A stretch of 5,347 nucleotides of DNA, taken from CAXGUU01 sp964012875 (GTDB lineage Bacteria; Pseudomonadota; Gammaproteobacteria; Ga0077536). Of this stretch, positions 1-5,347 are shown piece by piece. The stretch spans positions 1 to 5,347 of the forward strand of contig CAXGUU010000233.1 in NCBI GenBank assembly GCA_964012875.1. Reading direction: 5' to 3'. How positions within the stretch are numbered: position 1 is the stretch's first letter; each line of letters begins with the position of its first letter. The position numbers and the translations under genes were made by a program. Under the pieces are notes generated by a model. It saw only the letters and a list, made by a program, of their open reading frames with translations, was not told the DNA's origin and ran no database searches.

Positions 1-735
1 GAGAAGGCCAATGAAACGGCGGCCGAGTTTGCCCGCGGCAAGATCAGGGCGCGAGTCGACGATCCCGAGGTCGCTGAACGCCTCGCACCGAAAGATCATG
101 CCTTTGGCTCAAAACGTCAACCCATGGAAAGCGGTTACTACGAGGTTTACAACCAGGCCAATGTTCACCTGGTTGATCTCAAGCGCACGCCTTTGCGGTG
201 CTTCACCGCGAGTGGCCTGGAGACCACCGAATCGACGTTTGATTTTGATGTCGTGATTTTTGCGACAGGGTTTGACGCAGTCACCGGGGCCCTGAATCGA
301 ATCGATATCCAGGGAGAGCAGGACGTGAAACTGAAGGACAAGTGGGCAGATGGTCCGCGCACCTACCTTGGCGTTTGTGCAAGCGGATTCCCCAATATGT
401 TTTTCGCCGGCGGCCCCCACAGCACGACCAGTTTTTGCAACGTCCCTCGCTGCATCGAACATAACGTTGAGTGGATCACCAACTGCATCTCGCACCTGGA
501 GGCGCACGGCCACACGCGCATTGAAGCGAACCCGGCAGCCGAAGATGAGTGGACAGCCCATGTCCTTGAAACAGCCGGCCAGACCCTGTTCGTGAAGAAC
601 GACTCCTGGCTGATGGGGTCGAACATTCCGGGCAAGAAACGAGTATTTCTGAATTACGTGGGCGGGGTGCCCACGTTTCTCGCGAAGTCGGGGGCAGTCG
701 CAGCGAATGGGTACGAGGGATTCAGCATCGACTAG
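1..735 (+). CDS. Type I Baeyer-Villiger monooxygenase, C-terminal part (5' end outside window)
   Basis: The frame is open from base 1 and ends at TAG 733-735. It gives 244 residues, a little under half of a usual 540-560 residue enzyme. Type I BVMOs are FAD- and NADPH-dependent cytosolic enzymes that convert ketones to esters or lactones. Seen here: a Ser-Lys-Arg at residues 37-39, where phenylacetone monooxygenase (PAMO) has Lys336 and the catalytic Arg337; a YYEVYNQANVHLVD segment (46-59); the ATGFD motif (88-92); the GPRTYLG and GFPNMFF stretches; and the usual C-terminal NGYEGF ending. The N-terminal FAD and NADPH Rossmann motifs lie off the left edge. A Met codon at 124 is internal and is not the start, because homology with the second BVMO in this window runs continuously from base 1. 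It is a paralogue of the BVMO at 1791-3467 and converges with the hydrolase gene. Family assignment is secure; the substrate is unknown. Confidence 0.93.
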   Translation, partial: EKANETAAEFARGKIRARVDDPEVAERLAPKDHAFGSKRQPMESGYYEVYNQANVHLVDLKRTPLRCFTASGLETTESTFDFDVVIFATGFDAVTGALNRIDIQGEQDVKLKDKWADGPRTYLGVCASGFPNMFFAGGPHSTTSFCNVPRCIEHNVEWITNCISHLEAHGHTRIEANPAAEDEWTAHVLETAGQTLFVKNDSWLMGSNIPGKKRVFLNYVGGVPTFLAKSGAVAANGYEGFSID

Positions 736-753
736 GGCGCACTCACCGTTACA

Positions 754-763
754 GGCGTACGCC
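754..763. repeat. 10-base perfect palindrome after the BVMO stop
   Basis: GGCGTACGCC is its own reverse complement and lies 18 bases after the BVMO stop codon. A wider pairing, GGGCG at 735-739 with CGCCC at 760-764, overlaps it. No T run follows, so this is at most a weak or factor-dependent 3' end structure, and it may be chance. Confidence 0.25.
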
Positions 764-825
764 CGTAATATTGCTGCTGAGATCATCAGTGACCGCGGTG
801 ATAATCGACGGCGGCCCTACGGTGA

Positions 826-844
826 CCGACCACCAAACGGTCGG
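826..844. repeat. Short inverted repeat (6-base arms, 7-base loop)
   Basis: CCGACC at 826-831 pairs with GGTCGG at 839-844 across a 7-base loop, so it could form a small RNA hairpin on either strand. No T run follows in either direction. It may be a weak transcription-end structure or chance. Confidence 0.25.
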
Positions 845-981
845 CGGGATGCATTCTCGCGAGTATACCGAGCAGCGTCCGCAATTATCTGGCGAAGGCT
901 GGTGCGCGGACAAGCATGCGCCGCATGGTTTCATGAAGCGCGGGGTGTCGTTTTCAGTCGATGTGGAAAGATGTTGCGAAT

Positions 982-1005
982 AACCGGATGGTCGACCAAC
1001 CGATT
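982..1005. repeat. 24-base imperfect dyad with a 10-base perfect core
   Basis: The core TGGTCGACCA (989-998) is a perfect palindrome. Symmetry continues outward so that 10 of 12 base pairs match around the centre at 993/994, with mismatches at 984/1003 and 988/999. The form resembles a binding site for a dimeric regulator, but it lies between two gene ends rather than in front of a gene. It has no loop, which makes a hairpin terminator less likely. Function unknown. Confidence 0.35.
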
Positions 1006-1077
1006 TATCGTGGCAGAGGTCGCTTCCTGGTGGAGAACCCGACCCCATTATGCGCCGGTTCCTCTGCTGATTCGGCG

Positions 1078-1701
1078 TTACGTCAAAGATGTAATCACAG
1101 CATCCGCCGAATCCACCGCGCCATAAAAATTCTGAAAGATTTCGAGGATTGCGGTGTGATGTGCCGGGTTGTAGCTGGCGCACGCATCCTCGATGACAGT
1201 GACGGAAAAATCCTGATCGGCGAGTTCGCGCGAGGTCTGGGCGACGCAACAATCCGTGACGATGCCGGCTACCGACACGTGATCGCAGCCCAGTGCCCGC
1301 AGGTTCTGAGCGAGCGGCGTAGAGGCCAGTGTGCCGGTGGTCGTCTTACGGAAGACGATTTCATCGTCCCGGGGCGCAATGCGCGCATCTGTTCTTGAGC
1401 CGGGTTCATCGAGGGCCGGAATCACAGCGTTGCCGGTCGCCTCGATAGAAATCGTGTTGGCCTGGCGCAAGGCGCTTGGCAGATCGCTTCCGTCCGCTCG
1501 CAGCGATCCCATTTCGGTGAAATAAATCGGTAGCTCGGCCGAGCGGTATGCGGCAAGCAAGGTTTGCAACTTCGGTATGACCAGATCGTTTACCCGCGGA
1601 AAAAATACATCCGGTTCCCCCGCCGCGATTGCCTCGTCGTAGGCCTCGTTGGGCGTCGTGAAACAGGTCTGTACGTCGATGATCACGAGTGCGGATTTCA
1701 T
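1078..1701 (-). CDS. Isochorismatase-family cysteine hydrolase
   Basis: The product is 207 residues, a normal length for the isochorismatase-like hydrolases. This cytosolic alpha/beta fold uses an Asp-Lys-Cys triad on amides, ureides or, in isochorismatase itself, a vinyl ether. All three residues are visible: Asp9 in the first strand (ALVIIDVQ), Lys119 in FRKTTTGTLAST, and Cys152 in GIVTDCCVAQT, where GIVT is the usual cis-peptide loop. A second Cys (151) sits directly before the nucleophile. The ATG at 1699-1701 is fixed by Asp9 and by an in-frame TAA two codons upstream. No Shine-Dalgarno sequence is visible at normal distance. It lies 89 bases after the second BVMO gene on the same strand, so co-transcription is likely. 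The substrate cannot be told: ureidoacrylate, carbamoylsarcosine, nicotinamide or other amides are possible, as is a product of the BVMO pathway (inference). Confidence 0.9.
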   Translation of the reverse strand: MKSALVIIDVQTCFTTPNEAYDEAIAAGEPDVFFPRVNDLVIPKLQTLLAAYRSAELPIYFTEMGSLRADGSDLPSALRQANTISIEATGNAVIPALDEPGSRTDARIAPRDDEIVFRKTTTGTLASTPLAQNLRALGCDHVSVAGIVTDCCVAQTSRELADQDFSVTVIEDACASYNPAHHTAILEIFQNFYGAVDSADAVITSLT

Positions 1702-1790
1702 TGATGATTACGTCGTACCGGGGATTTCGCAGCCTTTCCGCGGTCCTGGACCAGACCCTTGTGGTTCGTGGAAAGCTTTTTGCGTCCAGC
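1702..1790 (-). other. Spacer between BVMO and hydrolase genes
   Basis: These 89 bases separate the BVMO stop from the hydrolase ATG. The only structure I see is the 11-base inverted repeat GGTCCTGGACC at 1742-1752, with one central base. There is no T run that would end transcription and no convincing promoter. A GGAAAGG stretch lies about 25 bases before the hydrolase start, too far to serve as a normal ribosome site. Confidence 0.5.
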
Positions 1791-3467
1791 TTAGCCGCCG
1801 GACCTTGCCTGTGGCTTCTCCAACGCTGCCGGCTCTGAATCGAGCGCAAAGCCCTCGTAGCCGTTCGACGCAACCTTATTGATGTGGTCAAAAAATTCCT
1901 GGCCACCGGTATGAACAATGAACTGCCGGTGTTTGCCTGCAATGTTTGCTCCGGAATACCACGAATCGGTGCCATGAAAGAGCGTTAGCTTAGCCGCTTC
2001 ATCGACGTTCTCGGCCCAGCCATTCTCGGTGCCCGGCATCGCTTCGATTGTGGCAATGCCATTCTCGCGCATGTGCGTAATGCACTCGCGGATCCAGTCG
2101 CTGGCTCGCTCGCCGCCCATCGGCATGTTGAATAATACGCAGGGCGACTGCGGACCGTGAATCATGAACAGGTTCGGGAAACCGGGAATGGTCAGTCCCA
2201 GATAGGTATAGAATTTTTCCTTCCAGGCCGACGAGAGATCGAGTCCGTTGCGTCCTACCGGGTTCAGTTTGAGCAATTTACCGGTAATGGCATCGAACCC
2301 GGTCGCTAGCACCAGGATATCAGTCGGGTGTTCGCCTTCTTTAGTAACGATGCCGTCGCTGGTGATTTTCTCGATCGGATCTTCGCGCAAATCAACCAGA
2401 GAAACGTTGTCTCGGTTGTACGACTCGAAATAACCGCAATCGATTACCTGGCGCTTGGTCCCGAGGATGTAATCCGGCATAAGTTTCCGGGCGGTATCCT
2501 CGTCGTTGACGATCTGCTTGATCTTGCCGCGGATAAACTCGGCCAGAGTGTCGTTCGCGGCCTTGTTGCTGAGCAGATCGTGATAGCTGTTGAACAACAT
2601 GTGCAGGCCACCTTCTTCCCACAGGCGTTCGTACAGTGCGTTACGATCTTCGGGCGTATCGTCAAGTGCCGACTTTTCTGACATGGGGTAGGGCATACCC
2701 AAAGGTGATTCCGCCATGAACGCCTTGCGTTCATCCCAGTTGTCGCGTGCATCGTCGAGTTCGCTTTGATGCACCGGCCGGTTGCCCGCGGGGATGCTGT
2801 ATTGCGGCGTACGCTGGAATACAGTCAGGTGCCCGGCTTGTTCGGCGATAACCGGAACGGACTGGATACCCGAAGAGCCGGTACCGATCACGGCGACACG
2901 TTTGCCAGCGAAATCGACACCTTCTTCCGGCCACCGGCCGGTGTGCAGCATCTCCCCGGCGAAATCATCGATGCCAGGAATGTCGGGCGTGTTTGTGTCC
3001 GACAAAGAGCCGAGCGCACAAATCAAAAATTGCGCTGAGTAGTGTTCGCCCGTATGCGTGGTAACTTTCCAACGATTCGTTTGTTCGTCGAATTCAGCCT
3101 GGTCGATCCAGGTTTCAAATTGAATGTCGCGCCTGACATCAAGCTTGTCCGCGGCGAAGTTCAGGTAACGCAGCACTTCGTCCTGGGACGGTTGGCGTTC
3201 TTCCCAATCGAATTCATCGAGCAACTCTTTGGAGAAGCTGTAGCCATAGTAGGGGGCGCTCGGAAAATCGACCCGGGCACCGGGATACCGATTCCACCAC
3301 CAGGTGCCGCCAACGCCGCGGGCACCTTCGAAGCATTTCACCGACAGCCCTGAATCGCGTAAGCGGTACAGGGCATACATGCCAGCGAACCCGGCTCCAA
3401 TGACAATCGCATCGTAATTGACAAGGTCTGAAGATCCGGCCTCGCGCCGCTCTTTAAGATCATTCAT
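1791..3467 (-). CDS. Type I Baeyer-Villiger monooxygenase, complete
   Basis: The product is 558 residues, the usual size (PAMO and cyclohexanone monooxygenase are about 540). It is an FAD/NADPH enzyme that inserts one oxygen atom beside a ketone carbonyl. Domains in order: FAD Rossmann motif GAGFAG (24-29); the BVMO signature GGTWWWNRYPGARVD (53-67), whose Asp67 matches active-site Asp66 of PAMO; the fingerprint FAGEMLHTGRWP (169-180), an exact FxGxxxHxxxWP; the NADPH Rossmann motif GTGSSG (195-200); Lys338-Arg339, matching PAMO Lys336 and catalytic Arg337; and ATGFD (388-392). About 16 residues follow the usual C-terminal GYEGF ending. The start at 3467 is chosen over a GTG 30 bases upstream because AGGAG lies 7 bases before this ATG. 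It follows the GST gene by 99 bases and precedes the hydrolase gene by 89. It is soluble, with no signal peptide. Every key residue is present, so an active enzyme is expected. The substrate is unknown, with cyclic, aryl or long-chain ketones all possible. Confidence 0.96.
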   Translation of the reverse strand: MNDLKERREAGSSDLVNYDAIVIGAGFAGMYALYRLRDSGLSVKCFEGARGVGGTWWWNRYPGARVDFPSAPYYGYSFSKELLDEFDWEERQPSQDEVLRYLNFAADKLDVRRDIQFETWIDQAEFDEQTNRWKVTTHTGEHYSAQFLICALGSLSDTNTPDIPGIDDFAGEMLHTGRWPEEGVDFAGKRVAVIGTGSSGIQSVPVIAEQAGHLTVFQRTPQYSIPAGNRPVHQSELDDARDNWDERKAFMAESPLGMPYPMSEKSALDDTPEDRNALYERLWEEGGLHMLFNSYHDLLSNKAANDTLAEFIRGKIKQIVNDEDTARKLMPDYILGTKRQVIDCGYFESYNRDNVSLVDLREDPIEKITSDGIVTKEGEHPTDILVLATGFDAITGKLLKLNPVGRNGLDLSSAWKEKFYTYLGLTIPGFPNLFMIHGPQSPCVLFNMPMGGERASDWIRECITHMRENGIATIEAMPGTENGWAENVDEAAKLTLFHGTDSWYSGANIAGKHRQFIVHTGGQEFFDHINKVASNGYEGFALDSEPAALEKPQARSGG

Positions 3468-3566
3468 GGTCAATCTCCTGAAATATCTGCATAACACTCA
3501 ACCGGAAAAAGGATGGCCCTATTCTCAGCTTTACGGCGCGGAAAGCACACCCCCACGTAAAAGTCG
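3468..3566 (-). other. Spacer between GST and BVMO genes
   Basis: These 99 bases hold the BVMO ribosome site near the end. I see no convincing -35/-10 pair and no stem followed by a T run, so read-through from the GST gene is plausible. An internal promoter cannot be ruled out by eye. Confidence 0.5.
3475..3479 (-). promoter_or_regulatory. Ribosome binding site of the complete BVMO
   Basis: AGGAG on the minus strand lies 7 bases before the ATG at 3465-3467. This strong site decides the start against the upstream GTG at 3495-3497, which would add ten non-homologous residues. Confidence 0.85.
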
Positions 3567-4220
3567 TTAAACGCCGCGGAATCCCGCAGCTGTCCCACCT
3601 TCGTGCAAACTGGCAGCCCCCGTTGGTCGTGCGTTTATACCCTCGAACCAACGCTCGATATTACTGCCGATATTCGCGGGCGCGAGTCCAACGCCATGCG
3701 AAAAGTCGAGTGCGCAATACAAGATGATGTCGCCAAATGTAAATCGCTCGCCACACAAGAAGGTCTTGCCATCCATCAAACCATCCAACCATGTCACACC
3801 GATATCGATGTGGCTTTTGAGGTCATCGAACATGTCAGGAAATACGGACTGACGCGCAGAGTACATTTCCAGGCCCGGTCCGTAGCGGAATGCTGCGTAG
3901 ATATGTTCGGTAATTTTGAGTTCAACGCGTCGCTGCCACATGCGCGCTTCGGCCCGTTCCTCCGAGTTGCTGCCGACGAGTGGCGTGTCGGGGAACTTAT
4001 CGTCCAGATATTCGAAAATTGGAACGGTTTCCGCGATCACCGTTCCGTCATCGAGTTCGAGTGAAGGCATTTGAGCTCCAGGGTTCTTATCAGCATAAGG
4101 CCCACTGCGGTTCTCGGCGTTCAGGAGATCGATTTCCTCCGTCGGTAAGGCAATATTCTTTTCCAGCATGAACATGCGCACCGCGCGCGGGTTGGGGCCT
4201 AGAGAACTTAAGAGTTTCAT
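3567..4220 (-). CDS. Glutathione S-transferase family protein
   Basis: The product is 217 residues, typical for cytosolic GSTs, which join glutathione to electrophiles or use it for isomerisation or reduction. The N-terminal thioredoxin-like domain (about 1-80) shows MKLLSSLGPNPRAV, a cis-Pro strand (NPGAQMPSLELDDG, Pro52) and Glu64-Thr65, which corresponds to the Glu-Ser/Thr pair that binds the gamma-glutamyl part of glutathione. The C-terminal helical domain (about 88-205) has FTFGDI (160-165) where most relatives have (S/T)xAD, with Asp164 kept. Position 10, Cys in beta-class GSTs, is Asn here within a Pro-Asn pair as in the YfcG-like group. The start at 4220 has GGAG 7 bases upstream, and a 62-residue upstream extension in frame (from a TTG) has no homology. 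It is the first of three same-strand genes and may detoxify or process an intermediate of the BVMO route (inference). Family secure, class and substrate not. Confidence 0.92.
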   Translation of the reverse strand: MKLLSSLGPNPRAVRMFMLEKNIALPTEEIDLLNAENRSGPYADKNPGAQMPSLELDDGTVIAETVPIFEYLDDKFPDTPLVGSNSEERAEARMWQRRVELKITEHIYAAFRYGPGLEMYSARQSVFPDMFDDLKSHIDIGVTWLDGLMDGKTFLCGERFTFGDIILYCALDFSHGVGLAPANIGSNIERWFEGINARPTGAASLHEGGTAAGFRGV

Positions 4221-4227
4221 TGTTTTT

Positions 4228-4231
4228 CTCC
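4228..4231 (-). promoter_or_regulatory. Ribosome binding site of the GST gene
   Basis: GGAG on the minus strand is followed by seven A-rich bases and then the ATG at 4218-4220. It supports the 217-residue product over the longer open frame that begins at a TTG near 4406. Confidence 0.8.
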
Positions 4232-4357
4232 ATATTGAGGTGCTGTCTTCCCCGGCGGCGGGACACCGAGTGGCTTTCAAGGGATTTTTACCACGATGAA
4301 CCCCTCGGGAAAAAGGGCGAATTGTTGCCGGGCGTGTTTCCGCGGACCCGGGCCAGC

Positions 4358-4367
4358 CATTCGAATG
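4358..4367. repeat. 10-base palindrome upstream of the GST gene
   Basis: CATTCGAATG reads the same on both strands and lies about 140 bases before the GST start codon. Its place in a probable promoter region makes an operator possible, but the symmetry does not extend further and chance is a fair explanation. Confidence 0.25.
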
Positions 4368-4431
4368 ACATGGGAGCGCCGCGCATTTCAAGCGGTGGTG
4401 CGTCAAATCCGGCCGCGTTTCGATGCCCGGT

Positions 4432-4442
4432 GGCGGTCCGCC
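4432..4442. repeat. GC-rich inverted repeat after the MetE-like gene
   Basis: GGCGG and CCGCC flank a single central T. With one bulge and a mismatch, pairing can extend outward to about 4427-4449. It lies roughly 60-75 bases past the stop of the MetE-like gene and could end its transcript, but the missing T run makes an intrinsic terminator doubtful. Confidence 0.25.
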
Positions 4443-4503
4443 GCAGGCTATTTCAAACCCTGTTTAACGAGTCTGTGCAGTCGATCGATGTGGCGCGCTG
4501 GAC

Positions 4504-5346
4504 CTATTGGCCGCCGGCCGCCTTAACCAGGTTCCGCGTCAGGCGTATCGCCTCGTCGTGGGGCACACGCCCGCATCCGCACGAGGTCGCCACCAATAGC
4601 CGGTTGGCCGGTATCACTTCGAGTAACGCATCGATTTTGGTTTTCAGCGCCGCCACGGATTCGGGCGCGGTTTTGACGTCGGCGATGCCCGCAATCACCT
4701 CGATGGATGCCGGAACTTCCGCGAGCAGGGCGCGGTCCTGCCACTGGCCGGCGTATGACGCTTCAAAATGCACGCGGTCGATCTGGCCTTCAAGTGACTG
4801 AACCAGAGGCAACAGCGAACGCAGGTTTTGCACCTCTGTTGCCGGCTTGCGTGATATATCTCCCAGGCAAAAGTGAATACTGCGGCAAACCGACGAAGGA
4901 ATAGCCTGTAAGGGGCGGTGTAAGGTCGCGGCGATTTCCGCCACCGTGCGCTGTTTAAGTGCGAGGGCAATGGCTTCACTCGGCGCATCGATTTGAATTT
5001 CCGTTGCGCCGGCGTCCACTATCGCATTCACTTCCAGTTCGACGATCCGCCCCAGCTCGTCAAGGTGGTCGTCGGCGTTGGAATCAGGCGCGAAGAATAT
5101 TGTCATGGTCAGAGGCGATGGCACCGTCGCTTTTCCAAGACAGGGCTCGATTGCATTCTCGCGTCTGAATGCCAGCGCGTGCCCAACCCCATCAGGGGCT
5201 GTAATCTTGCCGAGGATTTCGTAGCTCGCGACACCATCGTAACCTTTGCCCGGATCTCTCAATTTCAGTGCTTTGATCCCGGCCAGTCGTGGTGCGACTT
5301 GATGCACAAAGTCCGGTGCAAAAACTTCGCCGCCGGTGATTTGGTC
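4504..5346 (-). CDS. MetE-like (cobalamin-independent methionine synthase C-terminal domain) protein, 5' end outside window
   Basis: The frame is open at the right edge and ends at TAG 4504-4506, giving 280 complete residues. The in-frame GTG at 5305-5307 is internal; homologous-looking sequence (DQITGGEVFAPDF) precedes it. The family is a TIM barrel whose zinc ion activates a thiol for alkyl transfer, as in MetE and in epoxyalkane:coenzyme M transferase. Zinc ligands matching MetE His641, Cys643, Glu665 and Cys726 are visible: His158 and Cys160 in IHFCLGD, Glu195 in VHFEAS, and Cys258 in TSCGCG; Cys256 is an extra nearby cysteine. The MetE substrate motif D-E-P appears as Asp-Ala-Pro in QIDAPS (about 118-123), so the Asp is kept and the Glu lost. 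It is probably a short single-domain form lacking the MetE N-terminal half, and the true substrate may not be homocysteine with folate. It is 283 bases upstream of the GST gene on the same strand. Family secure, reaction not. Confidence 0.85.
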   Translation of the reverse strand, partial: DQITGGEVFAPDFVHQVAPRLAGIKALKLRDPGKGYDGVASYEILGKITAPDGVGHALAFRRENAIEPCLGKATVPSPLTMTIFFAPDSNADDHLDELGRIVELEVNAIVDAGATEIQIDAPSEAIALALKQRTVAEIAATLHRPLQAIPSSVCRSIHFCLGDISRKPATEVQNLRSLLPLVQSLEGQIDRVHFEASYAGQWQDRALLAEVPASIEVIAGIADVKTAPESVAALKTKIDALLEVIPANRLLVATSCGCGRVPHDEAIRLTRNLVKAAGGQ

Positions 5347-5347
5347 G

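Larger units (their letters stand above)
736..1077. other. Intergenic gap between converging genes
   Basis: These 342 bases lie between the stop of the plus-strand BVMO and the stop of the minus-strand hydrolase. Open frames cross the gap on both strands. Their translations are rich in Arg, Ser and Cys, resemble no family I know, have no convincing ribosome site and mostly run into neighbouring genes, so I do not call a gene. The gap contains a 10-base palindrome at 754-763, a 6-base stem with a 7-base loop at 826-844, and a 24-base dyad at 982-1005. None is followed by a T run, so no intrinsic terminator can be named although transcription from both sides should end here. Confidence 0.6.
4221..4503 (-). 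other. Intergenic gap, presumed promoter region of the GST-BVMO-hydrolase set
   Basis: These 283 bases separate the stop of the MetE-like gene from the GST start, so transcription of the three-gene set probably begins here. Several TTGACG or TTGAAA hexamers occur on the minus strand, but none has an acceptable -10 at 16-18 bases, so I do not name a promoter. Visible structures are the perfect palindrome CATTCGAATG at 4358-4367 and an interrupted GC-rich stem around 4427-4449 with core GGCGGTCCGCC (4432-4442). The stem is not followed by a T run on the minus strand. No small gene with a ribosome site is apparent. Confidence 0.5.

Noticed and set aside
771..983. Plus-strand open frame of 70 codons lying inside the gap
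   Set aside because: It starts at TTG without a ribosome site and its product has no recognisable motif. A real small gene cannot be excluded but is not supported.
707..1126. Plus-strand open frame of 139 codons overlapping both gene ends
   Set aside because: It starts inside the BVMO frame and ends inside the hydrolase gene, with an Arg-rich composition typical of a shadow frame.
749..1252. Minus-strand open frame of 167 codons across the convergent gap
   Set aside because: It overlaps the 3' end of the hydrolase gene in another frame, is rich in Arg and Cys, has no ribosome site and matches no known family.
3468..3497. N-terminal extension of the complete BVMO from GTG
   Set aside because: The ten added residues are unlike the family, and AGGAG sits at ideal distance before the inner ATG at 3467.
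4345..4362. Sigma-54-like site (TGGCCCG on the minus strand)
   Set aside because: The -12 element lacks the required TTGC-type GC, so the match covers only half of the consensus.
4221..4406. 62-residue N-terminal extension of the GST from TTG
   Set aside because: The GST fold begins at the ATG at 4220, which has its own GGAG site. The extension has no domain character.
4427..4449. GC-rich stem as an intrinsic terminator
   Set aside because: The perfect core leaves a one-base loop, pairing beyond it needs a bulge and a mismatch, and no T run follows.
4504..4801. Plus-strand open frame (4220-4801) opposite the MetE-like gene
   Set aside because: It runs antisense through a gene with clear zinc ligands and has no motif of its own.
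5305..5307. GTG as start of the MetE-like protein
   Set aside because: The same frame continues to the window edge with family-like sequence, so the gene is cut rather than starting here.

Overview
The window reads as ordinary chromosomal DNA of moderately high G+C from a Gram-negative bacterium, probably a member of the Pseudomonadota. That placement rests on protein style and clear AGGAG/GGAG ribosome sites; I cannot place it to genus. It looks like a catabolic or detoxification neighbourhood. There are five protein genes, two of them cut by the window edges. I see no rRNA, tRNA, CRISPR array, insertion sequence or phage gene.

Layout: (1) 1-735, plus strand, is the C-terminal 244 residues of a type I Baeyer-Villiger monooxygenase (BVMO). 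(2) 736-1077 is a 342-base gap between converging genes; I find no gene there, only small inverted repeats. (3) 1078-4220, minus strand, holds three genes in one direction. Read 5' to 3' they are a glutathione S-transferase-like protein (3567-4220), a complete second BVMO (1791-3467) and an isochorismatase-fold cysteine hydrolase (1078-1701). They are separated by 99 and 89 bases and could form one transcript. (4) 4221-4503 is a 283-base gap that should contain the promoter of that set. (5) 4504 to the right edge, minus strand, is the C-terminal part of a MetE-like, zinc-dependent, cobalamin-independent methyl/alkyl transferase with all four expected zinc ligands.

How they may work together (inference): the two BVMOs would insert oxygen next to a carbonyl in a ketone, giving an ester or lactone. 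The cysteine hydrolase could act on a downstream amide, or possibly an ester-like product. The GST and the MetE-like protein both work through thiol chemistry and could handle reactive intermediates. No dehydrogenase, alpha/beta-hydrolase esterase or regulator lies in the window, so the substrate cannot be named. The two BVMOs are clearly paralogous and lie tail-to-tail on opposite strands, with the hydrolase gene between them.

I found no strong sign of an undescribed system. The points most worth following are the GST/BVMO/cysteine-hydrolase gene set next to a MetE-like thiol transferase with an altered substrate-site motif, and a 24-base dyad in the convergent gap.
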